DNA from: Arsenicicoccus piscis
Lineage (GTDB): Bacteria; Actinomycetota; Actinomycetes; Actinomycetales; Dermatophilaceae
Reading direction: 5' to 3'
Length of the DNA: 64,000 bases
Assembly: GCF_022568835.1 (NCBI RefSeq)
Contig: NZ_JAKZHV010000012.1
Coordinates: 1-64,000, forward strand
Below, piece after piece: positions 1 to 9,241 of the stretch. Both the position numbers and the translations under genes were made by a program. The notes beneath the pieces are model-generated. The model did no database searches, was not told where the DNA came from, and was given only the letters and a program-made list of their open reading frames with translations. Numbering within the stretch: the first letter of the stretch is position 1; each line of letters begins with the position of its first letter.

Positions 1-341
1 AAGGACTGACCGATCTGCACGCTCGGGATGTGGCTCGCGATCGCGAGCACCGGGGCGCCCGTGCGGTTGGCGTCGTAGAGCCCGTTGATGAGGTGGAGGT
101 TGCCTGGCCCGCACGAGCCGGCGCACACCGCCAGCTCCCCGGTCAGCTGGGCGTCGGCCGCGGCCGCGAACGCGGCCGACTCCTCGTGGCGGACGTGGAT
201 CCAGTCGATGCCACCCTTGGCAGAGCCGCCCGTGCGACGGACGGCGTCCACGACCGGGTTGAGGCTGTCCCCGCCGATCCCGTAGATCCGCCGCACACCG
301 GCGGCCTGGAGCTGGGCGACGAGCTGGTCGGCGAGGTTCAC
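1..341 (-). CDS. poxB: Pyruvate dehydrogenase (quinone), N-terminal part, cut by window edge
   Basis: The minus strand from a GTG at 341 encodes the N-terminal 113 residues of a thiamine-diphosphate enzyme of the PoxB type, which oxidatively decarboxylates pyruvate to acetate and CO2 and passes electrons to membrane quinone. Visible family hallmarks are GIGGDSLN near residue 25, the ThDP-domain [10 protein letters not shown], and [16 protein letters not shown], which is nearly identical to E. coli PoxB. A GAAGGGAA ribosome-binding site lies just upstream of the GTG. The FAD and pyrophosphate-binding domains lie outside the window. Acetolactate synthase is a relative, but the CAGSCGPGN segment favours PoxB. 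Confidence 0.88.
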   Translation of the reverse strand, partial: MNLADQLVAQLQAAGVRRIYGIGGDSLNPVVDAVRRTGGSAKGGIDWIHVRHEESAAFAAAADAQLTGELAVCAGSCGPGNLHLINGLYDANRTGAPVLAIASHIPSVQIGQS

Positions 342-425
342 GATGAGTTCCCTTCGATGCTGATCGATGTCGGAGCTGGTTCGGTGCTGGATCGGGTCTG
401 GAGCGGGCTGGGCAGGTGGGGAGGG

Positions 426-855
426 CTACGTCGAGGTCGTGACGACCTCGGTGATCTTGAACGGCTTGCCCTGCATGCAGGTGGTGCGCACCCCCTTGAG
501 CCGGTAGCCGCGGACGGTGACGATCATCCCCGGCTGCAGGCCGCCGCCGATGGGCGGCAGCACCTCACCGGTCACGTCGACGGTGAGCACCCGACAGCCC
601 TTCTCGGTGCCGGCGGAGACCACGCCGATGATGGTCTCGACGTCCGGGCTCGGCAGCGTCGAGGGGGTGGCCGTCGGGATGGCCGAGGCCGTCGACGGAG
701 TGGTCGACGTCGCGCCCGAGCCGGCCCCAGCCGACCCAGACCCACCGAACCGGAGCCGCACGCGGACGCGGACAGCACCAGCGAGAGCACCAGCCCCAGC
801 GCACCGAGCGTGGCCGACGTCGCGGCCGCTCGGGCTACCCTGTCGTGCTCGGCAC
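426..855 (-). CDS. Hypothetical lipoprotein, frameshifted
   Basis: This small exported lipoprotein of unknown function reads in pieces. A GTG at 855 follows a strong GAGGAGGAG site. A hydrophobic segment ends in a lipobox-like LSASACGSG around 740-780. A Ser/Thr/Pro-rich spacer then leads to a C-terminal globular part of about 70 residues (VETIIGVVSAGTEKGCRV to ITEVVTTST). The signal segment and the C-terminal part lie in different frames, so at least one base is missing near 742-748, and probably another near 838. The C-terminal part could be a small beta-barrel; I do not recognise the family. Sequencing error is as likely as real decay. Confidence 0.5.
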
Positions 856-923
856 TGCTCCTCCTCAGCCGGCCGCGGGGCCGTCGTCGGCGAGGTAGTC
901 GGCAGCCATCGCCGCCGATGGCG

Positions 924-1526
924 TCATCCTCCCAGGACAGCGCCGTCCACGCCCCGGGATCCTTCGACGACGATGACCCCGGTGTTGGACAGGTGCCGGT
1001 CCCCCAGGTAGTCCGGGGCCAGGTTGGCGCAGCGCAGGCACGCCCACAGGCGCAGGATCGCTCCGTGGCTGAACACGGCGACGGTCTGGTCGGTGCGCCC
1101 GGAGGCCTCGGCCTCGGCCCAGATCTCGTCGACGACGGCGTCGAACCGCCCGAGGGCCTCGTGCCCCATCTCCGCGCCGGGCATGCCCACCTCGAGGTCG
1201 CCGCCGGCCCAGGAGAGCAGGGTCAGGAAGTAGATGCGCATGGCGTCCTCGTCGGTGCGCATCTCGACGTCACCGGCCCCGACCTCGCGCAGGCCGGCCC
1301 GGACGGTCAGGTCCAGCCGGTCCGCGGCGAGCGGCGCGGCCGTCTGCTGGGTGCGCACGAGCGTCGAGGTGTAGATCGCGTCGACCCGCTCGCCGGCGAA
1401 GGCCGGGACGATCGCGTCGGCCTGCTCGCGACCCAGCTCGGTGAGGTCCGCCCCGGGCGTCGCCGTGTCGAGCGCCCCGGCCACGTTGGAGCTGGTCTGG
1501 CCGTGCCGGACGAGGAGCAGTCTCAT
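924..1526 (-). CDS. Histidine phosphatase family protein (phosphoglycerate mutase-like)
   Basis: A 200-residue branch-1 histidine phosphatase. The catalytic RHGQT motif is at residues 7-11, and the second catalytic histidine is in VFSHGAILRLW near residue 160. Such enzymes hydrolyse small phosphate esters through a phosphohistidine; the substrate cannot be inferred here. The ATG at 1526 gives MRLLLVRHGQ, the normal N-terminus. There is no ribosome-binding site, but a TAGGCT box sits 7 nt upstream, suggesting a leaderless message. A longer upstream reading frame exists, but it overlaps the neighbouring transporter and is not homologous to anything expected. Confidence 0.88.
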   Translation of the reverse strand: MRLLLVRHGQTSSNVAGALDTATPGADLTELGREQADAIVPAFAGERVDAIYTSTLVRTQQTAAPLAADRLDLTVRAGLREVGAGDVEMRTDEDAMRIYFLTLLSWAGGDLEVGMPGAEMGHEALGRFDAVVDEIWAEAEASGRTDQTVAVFSHGAILRLWACLRCANLAPDYLGDRHLSNTGVIVVEGSRGVDGAVLGG

Positions 1527-1533
1527 GCCGGCA

Positions 1534-1539
1534 AGCCTA
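1534..1539 (-). promoter_or_regulatory. Putative -10 box (TAGGCT) for a leaderless histidine phosphatase mRNA
   Basis: TAGGCT on the minus strand lies 7 nt before the ATG at 1526, with no Shine-Dalgarno sequence between them. Seven or more other genes in this window show the same arrangement. Confidence 0.45.
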
Positions 1540-1542
1540 GCC

Positions 1543-2113
1543 TCAGGCCCGGATGCCCTCGACGAGCAGGAGGATGCCGAAGATCGCGAACAGCGCGGCC
1601 GCACCGATGGCGATGGCCCGCTCGGGCAGCCGTCGGCCGAGGATCGCGCCGACCCCGATGGCGAGCGCGTCGGCCGCGACCATGCCGAGCGTCGAGCCGA
1701 TCCAAGTGCCGACCCAGTCGTGCTGCACCGCGAGGGTGATCGTGGCGAGCATCGTCTTGTCACCGAGCTCGGCGAGGAAGAAGGCCGTGCCGACGGCGAT
1801 CGGCGCCGACCTGGTCGAGCGGGAGGCCTTCGCCTCCTCCTCCTCGCTCAGCTCGTCGCCGCGCAGCGTCCACAGGGCGAAGCCGAGGAACGCGACGCAG
1901 CGGAGTGGTGATCCACTTCGTCGGGATCGAGTAGCCCAGCACCGCACCGATGCCCACGGACGCGAGGTGCACCAGGGCGGTCGCGATGGTGATGGCGACG
2001 AGCACCGGCACCGGCCGGAACCGGGTCGCGAACGTCATCGCCATGAGCTGGCTCTTGTCACCGAGCTCAGCGACGAAGATGACGACAAAGCTGAGCCAGA
2101 GGGCAGCGAGCAT
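1543..2113 (-). CDS. GDT1/TMEM165 (UPF0016) family cation transporter, frameshifted
   Basis: A six-helix membrane protein of the GDT1 family, whose members move Mn2+ or Ca2+ (often Mn2+ export in bacteria). It contains both diagnostic ELGDK motifs: FVAELGDKSQLMA near the N-terminus and FFLAELGDKTMLA in the second half. The first half (2113 to about 1905) and the second half (about 1905 to 1543) lie in different frames, so one base is gained or lost near 1900 in the cytoplasmic-loop region. Both halves are otherwise intact. The start ATG at 2113 gives MLAALWLSFVVIFVAELGDK. Confidence 0.82.
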
Positions 2114-2240
2114 CGAGGGAGTCCTTCGAGATGGGGCAGAAGGCGCCGACGACTCAGGCAGCGCAGGGGCAGACCTTCAGGATACCGGCACCGCCGAACA
2201 GCATCGGCACCCGGCGCGACCATCTGCCACAGTGGCAGCC

Positions 2241-2988
2241 ATGCCCGCACTGACGATGACCCCCGCGACCCGGATGGGCCTGTCGATCTCGGCCGCCGTC
2301 GGGCTCTACGGCATCTCGTTCGGGGCGCTGGCTGTCGGCGCCGGGCTCGCGGTCTGGCAGGCCCAGGCGCTGTCGCTGCTGATGTTCACCGGCGGCTCGC
2401 AGTTCGGCTTCATCGGGGTCGTGGGGGCGGCCGGCTCGCCGCTCACCGCGCTGTCGACGGCGCTGCTGCTCGGGACCCGCAACGCGCTCTACGGGATCCA
2501 GATGAACGCGCTGCTGCGCCCCCGCGGGCTCACCCGGCTGCTCGCGGCGCACCTGACCATCGACGAGTCCACCGCCACCGCCGTGGCCCAGCCGGACCGC
2601 GACGAGCAGGTGCGCGGCTTCTGGACCGCCGGCATCGGCGTGTTCGTGCTGTGGAACTCCTTCACCCTGTGCGGCGCTCTGCTCGGCAACTCCCTCGGCG
2701 ACCCCAGCAGGTACGGCCTCGACGGGGCAGCGGTCGCCGGCTTCCTCGGCCTGCTCTGGCCCCGGCTGCGCCGACGTGACGGTCGAGGATCGCGGCCCTG
2801 TGCGCGGTCGCACCCTGCTCGTCACGCCGGTGCTCGCCGCCGGGCTGCCGATCATCGTGGCCGCCGTGGTGGCGTTCGGGGTGGCGGTGCTGCAGCAGCG
2901 GCGCCGGCGCGCCGCGACGAGGACGACGACCTGTCCGATCTGCCGCACCACCCGCCGGAGCACGTCCAGCACCCGCACGGGAGGACTC
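2241..2988 (+). CDS. azlC: AzlC family branched-chain amino acid exporter subunit, frameshifted
   Basis: The large subunit of an AzlCD-type exporter of branched-chain amino acids. From the ATG at 2241 (a second in-frame ATG is at 2256) the protein shows the family segments YGISFGALAVGAGL, FTGGSQFGF and the helix run to about 2764. The frame then changes: the last hydrophobic helix (PVLAAGLPIIVAAVVAFGVA) is in frame +1. A hydrophilic stretch with strong GC3 bias near 2905-2985 is back in the first frame, so there are at least two indels. The gene runs directly into azlD. Confidence 0.78.
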
Positions 2989-3300
2989 ATGAGCCTGACG
3001 AACGCCCTGCTGCTGTCCTGCCTGCTCTGCTACGCCACCAAGCTGGTCGGCTTCCTCGTGCCGGACCGCCACCTCGAGCACCCGCTGGTGGGAGCCGCGT
3101 CGGCGACCATGACGGCCGGGCTGCTTGCGGCCCTGGTCGCCACCAACACCTTCGTCGCCGAGGGGCACCTCACCGTGGACGCCCGCGTGGTGTCCCTCGC
3201 CGTCGCCTCGCTCGCCCTGTGGCTGCGGGCGCCGTTCATCGTCGTCGTCATCCTCGGGGCCGCCGCCGCAGCGGCCACCCGTGCCCTCGGCTGGGGCTGA
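2989..3300 (+). CDS. azlD: AzlD family branched-chain amino acid transport subunit
   Basis: A 103-residue membrane protein with about four helices, the small partner of AzlC. The N-terminal MSLTNALLLSCLLCYATKL and the PLVGAASATMTAGLLAALVA helix are typical of AzlD. The ATG at 2989 follows a GGGAGGAC site at normal spacing. Its position immediately after azlC is the standard two-subunit arrangement. Confidence 0.85.
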   Translation: MSLTNALLLSCLLCYATKLVGFLVPDRHLEHPLVGAASATMTAGLLAALVATNTFVAEGHLTVDARVVSLAVASLALWLRAPFIVVVILGAAAAAATRALGWG

Positions 3301-3318
3301 GGACCCGCTCGGAACCGA

Positions 3319-3324
3319 TAGCGT
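3319..3324 (+). promoter_or_regulatory. Putative -10 box (TAGCGT), leaderless MFS gene
   Basis: TAGCGT lies 8 nt before the GTG at 3333, and no ribosome-binding site is visible. Confidence 0.4.
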
Positions 3325-3332
3325 GGGGCATC

Positions 3333-4550
3333 GTGCTCACCCCCTACCGCGCCCTGCTCGCCACCCCTGGAGCGTTGCGCTTCACCGCGTTCGGCTACCT
3401 CGCCCGCCTCGGCGGCGCGATGTTCGGGGTGTCGATCATCGTCATGATCGCGACCCGTCGCGGGTCCTACTCCCTCGCCGGGATCATCAGCTCGATCGGC
3501 CTCGTCGGCGTCGCCTCGCTCGGACCCACCGTCGGGCGGCTGATCGACCGGCACGGACAGCGGCGGGTGGCGGTGCCGCTCGCCCTCATGTCGGCAGCCG
3601 CGCTGCTCTCGCTGGTCCTCGCCACCTACCTCGGGGCACCCGTCTGGGTGCTCGTCCTCGCCAACCTCGGCAACGCGATCATGCCCCAGGCGGGCACGCT
3701 GATCCGGGCCCGGTGGGCGCACCTGCTGCGCGGCGAGGCGGGGATGCTGCACACGGCCAACTCGTTCGAGCAGGTCCTCGACGAGTCCTGCTTCATGATG
3801 GGGCCGGCCCTCGGTGCGGCGCTCGCCACCTTGTTCTTCCCGGAGGCGGGCATGCTGCTCGCGCTCCTGCTCTACACCACCGGCGTGATCGGGCTCGCGC
3901 TGCAGCGGCGCACCGAGCCGGGTCCAGCCGCAGCACGAGCACCACACGGCCGGGCCTGGCAGGCGCCCGGGCTGCTGCTGCTGGCCGCCACCTTGGCGCT
4001 CACCGGCACGATCTTCGGTGCGGCCGACGTGATCGTCGTCGCGTTCGCCGCCGAGCACCAGGCCGCCGCCTGGGGCGGTGCCACCCTCGGGTGCTTCGCG
4101 CTGGGCTCGCTCGTCGGCGGACTGGTCTACGGGACCCGGCCGGCGGCCGACGCCATCGCCCAGCGGTTGCTGCCGAGCACCTCGCCATGTCGGTGCTGCT
4201 GCTGCCCGTGCTCGTCGTCGACCAGCTGCCGGTCCTCGCGGCCGTCCTGCTCGTCGCCGGCTCCGCGATCGCCCCGACCCTCATCACCGCCATGATGCTC
4301 GCCCAGCGGCTGGTCCCCGAGTCGCAGATCAACGAGGGCATGACCATCGTCATGACCGGCCTGCTCATCGGCATCGCCCTCGGATCGTCGGCCGCCGGCG
4401 GGATGATCGACGCCTACGGCGCGTCCCGGGCGTTCCTCGTGCCGGTGCTCGCCGCGTTCCTCGCCTTCGCGCTGGCGCTGCTCGGCCGCAGCACGCTGGT
4501 CTCGGCCGAGCGGCGGGCGATGGACCTGTTCGGCTCCTTCGCCACGGGAT
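3333..4550 (+). CDS. MFS transporter, frameshifted
   Basis: A major facilitator superfamily permease of about 400 residues. It starts at a GTG giving VLTPYRALLATPGALRFTAF and carries a loop 2-3 motif, GRLIDRHGQRRVAV, around residue 70. Helices follow to about 4175 in one frame. The remaining helices (SVLLLPVLVVDQLPVLAAVL, then IGIALGSSAAGGMIDAYGAS) are in another frame, implying an indel near 4180-4190. The C-terminus (LLGRSTLVSAERRAM) is near 4520. The true stop is uncertain because the sequence then passes into a degraded permease remnant. Substrate unknown. Confidence 0.72.
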
Positions 4551-4945
4551 CAGCGGTCAGTACATCGCGACGTGGATCCTCCACAGCGGGGCTACGGCAT
4601 GCCGTTGTGCATCTACACGCTGCGCAACTACATGAGCACCCTGCCGCGCTCGATCGTCGAGTCCGCGACGAAGGACCGTCGCACTACCAGACCCTGCTCG
4701 ACGACGCCCATGTCCATCCCGGCCTGCGCGCGTTCCGCCGCGCGTTCCTCAGGAGCCGGAGATCGGTCTGGCCAAGCTCTGCCGCGCAGCGAGAACACGA
4801 CGGTCATCGCCGCTCCAGCAGCGGCCTCGCCCTCGCAGGGCCAGGGAGCGGAGCTGCTGACCCGCACCAGCGCCTCGGTCATCGGTCGATGCTCGCGTGC
4901 GTCCTGTGCAGCGCTTCATGACCGGCTGCGCGGTCAAGGGCTGAT
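4551..4945 (+). pseudogene. Remnant of a MalG-type carbohydrate ABC transporter permease
   Basis: The C-terminal half of a binding-protein-dependent sugar permease can be followed through several frames. The pieces are GQYIATWILHSG near 4556; the EAA-loop region LRNYMSTLPRSIVESATKD at about 4620-4676; ENTTVIAA and GQGAELLT at about 4795-4860; and VQRFMTGCAVKG with a TGA at 4941-4943, the typical end of MalG proteins. The N-terminal half is missing and at least three indels are needed. It directly abuts the end of the MFS gene, so a deletion junction or misassembly lies near 4545. An intact relative is encoded at 61571-62437. Confidence 0.65.
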
Positions 4946-5480
4946 CTCGTAGCGCGGCTGGTCGGCCGGCGACCCGCCGGTGGGTGCTTCGCTGCCGCGG
5001 TCCTCGGACCGCTGAACCCCGAGGATCGCTGGGTCAGCTGGACGCCGCGCGGTCGGCGGATCGCGCAGCTGGTACGGGATCGACTTCGCCGGCGCGATCG
5101 AGCCGCGGCAGTACGACCAATGGCCCGGCCGCTCGCCGCCTCCGGGCCTTCGTGACCCAACGCCGGCGCGGCCAGCTCGGCATCGGCCTGGCCAGGACCC
5201 GGTGCCCGCGCCGACGGTGGTGCTCTTCCAGAACATGCCTCAACCTCGGCCTCGGGCTCGATCATGCTGGCACCACGGCCGCGGGTGACACGATCGGCTT
5301 CGGCCCGTGCTGGCCCCACGGGCCCTGCTCGAGCTCACCGCGCATCCTTCGTCGCCGAGCAGCGCGACCTCGCCGACTGACCTTGCCGCGATCGGAGGGC
5401 ATCGCCGCCGCCCACGGGCTGGAGCATCGGCGCGATCAGGGCCCCGTCACCGGGGTCAACACGCTCGGCCTGGCCGACGC
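4946..5480 (+). other. No intact gene; scrambled high-GC sequence
   Basis: Long open frames occur on both strands, but none shows a recognisable domain or a consistent codon-position bias. The stretch lies between remnants of a sugar permease and an amidohydrolase. It probably contains the unreadable 5' part of the amidohydrolase gene, but I cannot identify it with confidence. Confidence 0.4.
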
Positions 5481-5489
5481 TTCGCTCGC

Positions 5490-5692
5490 GGCGACCATCG
5501 AGACCCGTTTGCCGGCGCCGCTGCCGACACCCGCTGGGTCGACCCGCTCGCCGGGTCCGAGGACTTCTCGGTCGAACGCGCTAGGTGCCCTGCGCGTCGA
5601 TCGCGCGCCGCGGCTCGCGGCGCCGACGGTGACCCGACTACAACCAGTGCGCGGCGAGGACCTCGTTCGCACCGGGTGCGTCGCCTGACCGG
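5490..5692 (+). pseudogene. Possible remnant of an M20 family amidohydrolase (3' end)
   Basis: Around 5524-5570 the plus strand reads TRWVDPLAGSEDFSVERA, matching the conserved GSEDFS region near the C-terminus of M20 amidohydrolases. A DYNQCAARTSF-like stretch at about 5634-5667 resembles the family's YNHS...FDD end, in another frame. Several frameshifts would be needed. An M20 gene beside a purine nucleoside phosphorylase is a common actinobacterial neighbourhood, which supports the reading. The call rests on short motifs only. Confidence 0.38.
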
Positions 5693-5904
5693 TGGCCGTA
5701 GCGGTCCTGCCCAAGTGGCTCGGCGACAAGCTCACCGAGTGGCCAGAGCAGCCCGGATCGCAGACGTCGGCGGGGCTCCGACCGGATGACGTGCACGCCG
5801 AGGCCGGACGAGCGTGCGCGTGGTTGGCGAGGGCGTTGGCATCGCCGACGTAGCCGCCTGCTTCACCTGCTCGAGCCGCTCCTCCAGCGGCCAGCCGTCC
5901 GAGC

Positions 5905-6720
5905 TCGCGCCAGTATGGTCGTGCCCCGCCCTGGACGTCGACCTGACCGGCGGTGGTCCGGGCAGGTCGAGGAGGATCCAGGGCCGTGGGCAGGTAGCCC
6001 TCGTGCTCGGATCGCGGCGGGCGACGAGCAACCTGCGGCGAGGCAGCCATGCTCGACAACACCGACGTGCCGGGTTTCGCGAAGGCGGCCGTCCCGGGCA
6101 CTCGGGCGTCATGCGCTCGGTCGAGATCGGTGACACCGGTCGCCGGGCGCTGGTCTTCGGGACCCGCACCCACTTCTACGAGGGACGCGGTGTGCGCGCG
6201 GTGGTGCACGGCGTGCGCACCGCGGCGGACGCCGGCTGCAGCTCGATCGTGCTCACCAACGGCTGCGGCGGGCTCAACCCCGCACCGCCCGGGCACCCGG
6301 TGCTCATCCGCGACCACATCAACCTCACCGCGACCTCGCCCCTCGAGGGCGCGACCTTCGTGGACCTCACCGACCTCTACTCCCCTCGCCTGCGCGAGAT
6401 CGCCAAGACGGTAGACCCCGGGCTCGACGAAGGGGTCTACGTCCAGTTCCGCGGGCCGCACTACGAGACGCCGGCGGAGGTGCAGATGGCGATGACCATC
6501 GGGGGTGACCTCGTGGGCATGTCCACCACCTTGGAGGCGATCGCCGCCCGCCACGTCGGCCTCGAGGTGCTCGGGGTGTCCCTGGTCACCAACCTCGCCG
6601 CGGGCATCTCCGACCAGCCGCTGTCGCACGAGGAGGTCCTGGACGCCGGTCGCGAGGCCGCGTCGCGCTGCGGCCTGCTGCTGGCCCAGGTGGTGCGCAC
6701 GATCGCCGAGGGGGACGACC
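5905..6720 (+). CDS. Purine nucleoside phosphorylase, 5' region frameshifted
   Basis: A trimeric-type purine nucleoside phosphorylase, which cleaves inosine and guanosine with phosphate to free base and ribose-1-phosphate. From about 6100 the frame is clean and carries GTRTHFYEGRGVRAVVHGVR, LTNGCGGLNP, FRGPHYETPAEVQM, MSTTLEAIAAR and SLVTNLAAGISDQPLSHEEV, all signature segments. The N-terminal VALVLGS phosphate-binding strand (about 5995) and the DVPGFAKAAVPG segment (6064-6099) are in other frames, so the start is not defined (shown only approximately). No stop codon separates it from the downstream phosphomutase in this frame. Confidence 0.82.
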
Positions 6721-6732
6721 AGGAGCTGGGCG

Positions 6733-8579
6733 AGTCGACCGCAGCCGGCGGGCCCACCGAGGCCGGCAGGCCGACCGAGGCCGGCGAGGCCGGCGAGCTG
6801 GTCGAACTGGCGACGCGTTGGCTCGACGACGACCCCGACCCCGACACCCGTAGCGAGCTCGCGCCCGTCATCGCCGCCGCGCAGAGTGGCGACGAGGCGG
6901 CCGCGGTGGCTGCACCTGGCGGACCGGTTCGCCGGGATGCTCGAGTTCGGCAGCCGCCGGGCTGCGCGGTGCCATCGGTGCCGGACCCAACCGGATGAAC
7001 CGCGCCGTCGTCATCCCGCCGCGGCCGGCCTCACCGCCTGGCTGAAGGACGAGGGCGGCGAGCCCGAGCCGGTCGTCGTCATCGGCTTCGACGCGCGACA
7101 CAAGTCCGACGAATTCGCCCGTGACACAGCGGCGGTCGTCGTCGCGGCCGGTGGCCGGGCCACCGTGCTGCGCGGCCCGGGCTCCCTACGCCCGTGCTGG
7201 CTTTTGCGATCCGCTACCTCGGCGCGCACGCCGGCGTGATGGTCACCGCGAGCCACAACCCGCCGCAGGACAACGGCTACAAGGTCTACCTCGGCGACGG
7301 CTCGCAGATCGTGCCCCCGGTCGACGCCGAGATCGCCGCGCACATCGCGGCGGTCCCCTCGGTCGCGTCCGTCCCGCGGGTGGAGGACGGCTGGGAAACC
7401 CTGGGCGACGAGATCGAGCAGGCCTACGTCGACGCGGCTGCTTCGGTAGTCCGTCCCGACGCGCCTCGCGCGGTATCCGTCGTGCACACCTCGCTGCACG
7501 GCGTCGGGTCCGCCACCGTCGAGAAGGCTTTTGCCGCAGCGGGATTCCCCGCGCCGCACGAGGTGTCCAGCCAGCAGGCGCCCGACCCCGACTTCCCCAG
7601 CGTGGCCTTCCCCAACCCCGAGGAGCCGGGCGCGATCGACGCCGCGCTCGCCCTCGCCGGTTCGGTCCGCCCCGACGTGGTGCTCGCCAACGACCCCGAC
7701 GCCGACCGGTGCGCCGCGGCCGTCGACGACCACGGCACCTGGCGGATGCTGCGCGGCGACGAGCTCGGGGCGCTGCTCGGTCAGCACGTGATCGACCGGC
7801 TGGCTGCTGGTGGTGGTGCTGCTGGTCGTGCTGATGCAACTGCTGGCGTCGACGGGGTCGGCGCGGGTGGGCTGGGCGGCGACGGCGCGGTGTTCGCGAA
7901 CTCGATCGTCTCGTCGCGGCTGCTCGCCGCGATGGCCCGTGACGCCGGCATCGCCCACGCCGAGACGCTGACCGGCTTCAAGTGGATCGCGAGGGTCCCG
8001 GGCCTGACCTACGGCTATGAGGAGGCGATCGGCTACTGCGTCGACCCGCAGCACGTCCAGGACAAGGACGGCATCAGCGCTGCGCTGCTGCTCACCGAGA
8101 TGACCGCCATCCTGCGCGGTCAGGGACGCACGCTGCTGGACGTCCTCGACGACCTCGCTCGCCGGCACGGGGTCTACGCCACCGATGCGTTCTCGGTGCG
8201 GGTCGACGACCTCGCGATCATCGGGCAGATCATGGCGCGGCTGCGGGCCAACCCGCCGAGCACCGTTGCCGGGCACCAGGTCTCGCGTGCCGACGACCTG
8301 ACGGTCGGCTCGCCCGACCTGCCACCGACCGAGGGGCTGCGCTACTACCTCGACGACGACAGCCGGGTCATCGTCCGCCCGAGCGGCACCGAGCCCAAGC
8401 TCAAGGTCTATCTCGAGGTGATCGAGCCGGCGGCCGGTGGTGCGGCTGCGGGTGGTGGTGCGGGTGGTGGTGCCGGTGCAGCTGGTGCGGGCGACGACGG
8501 GCTGCCCGAGGCGCGCCGGCGTGCCGCCGAACGACTCGCCGCGCTCGTCGACGCGTTCCGCGCGCTCACGGCCCCGTGA
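6733..8579 (+). CDS. Phospho-sugar mutase (phosphoglucomutase/phosphomannomutase family), frameshifted
   Basis: An alpha-D-phosphohexomutase, possibly handling ribose-phosphates made by the adjacent phosphorylase. It begins near ELVELATRWLDDDPDPDT (6796). The catalytic-serine loop is intact as VTASHNPPQDNGYKVY (about 7230-7290). The metal-binding DPDADR motif is at about 7692-7710, the sugar-binding GYEEAIGYC at about 8010, and the phosphate-binding RPSGTEPKLKVY at about 8375-8410. Frame changes occur near 6897, 6950-7010 and 7190. The C-terminal tail contains a Gly/Ala-rich stretch. The start is uncertain because the upstream reading frame is continuous with purine nucleoside phosphorylase. 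Confidence 0.85.
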
Positions 8580-9184
8580 GGGGTGCGGCGGCGCGGGTCG
8601 TCGTGGTCTGCGGGCCGAGCGGCGCCGGCAAGTCGCGGCTGTGCGAGCGGCTCACCCAGCGGCACGGCTGGCCGATCGTGCGGCTCGACGACTTCTATCT
8701 CGACGGCGACGACCCCCGCCTGCCGATCGGCCAGCTGGGCATCCCCGACTGGGACGACCCGGCCAGCTGGGACCTCGTCGGCGCCGTAGCCGTCCTCGCG
8801 GAGCTGGTGCACACCGGCAGCGCCCGCCTCCCGGTCTACGACATCAGTGCGTCGCGGCGCGTCGGTGAGCACGAGCTGCAGGCTCGACCCACGGACTACG
8901 TGCTGGCGGAGGGGATCTTCGCGGCGGAGGCGATCGCCGTGCTGCGCCAGGAGGGCCTGCTCGCCGACGCGTGGTGCGTGTGCCGCGACCCGCGACTGAC
9001 CTTCTGGTTGCGGCTGGCCCGCGACCTGCGCGAGCACCGCAAGCCACCGCTGACGCTGTGGCGGCGCGGGCTGCTGCTCAAGCGCCAGGAACCCGAGGTG
9101 ATCGCCCGGCAGCGGCGACTCGGGGCGACCCCGCTCACGCCGCGACGGGCCGAGTCGCGCGCGGAGGCGCTGGCCCGGCGCTGA
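8576..9184 (+). CDS. Uridine kinase-like P-loop protein
   Basis: A 202-residue nucleoside kinase-like protein. The Walker A motif GPSGAGKS is at residues 13-20, followed by a DDFYLDGDDPRLP segment that resembles the nucleoside-binding region of uridine kinases. Its GTG start overlaps the stop of the phosphomutase gene (GTGA), so the two are translationally coupled. Together with the upstream phosphorylase this suggests a salvage operon. The substrate is not proven by sequence; a related P-loop kinase is encoded at 59474-60142. Confidence 0.75.
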   Translation: MRGAAARVVVVCGPSGAGKSRLCERLTQRHGWPIVRLDDFYLDGDDPRLPIGQLGIPDWDDPASWDLVGAVAVLAELVHTGSARLPVYDISASRRVGEHELQARPTDYVLAEGIFAAEAIAVLRQEGLLADAWCVCRDPRLTFWLRLARDLREHRKPPLTLWRRGLLLKRQEPEVIARQRRLGATPLTPRRAESRAEALARR

Positions 9185-9190
9185 TAGCGT
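9185..9190 (+). promoter_or_regulatory. Putative -10 box (TAGCGT) for the 9242-16 kb cluster
   Basis: TAGCGT begins immediately after the uridine kinase stop codon and about 50 nt upstream of the next start. A transcript from here would have a leader containing the AGGGG site used by the 9242 gene. Confidence 0.3.
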
Positions 9191-9241
9191 CTCCACAGAC
9201 GGGGGTAGTGATCGTCACGCCCCGACTCGACAGGGGTGGAC

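Noticed and set aside
30..1739. A 569-codon plus-strand open frame at the left end.
   Set aside because: It is antisense to poxB, the lipoprotein, the histidine phosphatase and part of GDT1.
2114..2240. Manganese (yybP-ykoY) riboswitch upstream of the GDT1-type transporter.
   Set aside because: The leader does not show the conserved yybP-ykoY core sequences that I could recognise, and the gap is short.
4946..5480. Plus-strand open frame starting at 4984 as a real protein of 234 residues.
   Set aside because: No recognisable domain, arginine/proline-rich composition typical of shadow frames, and it overlaps fragments readable in other frames.
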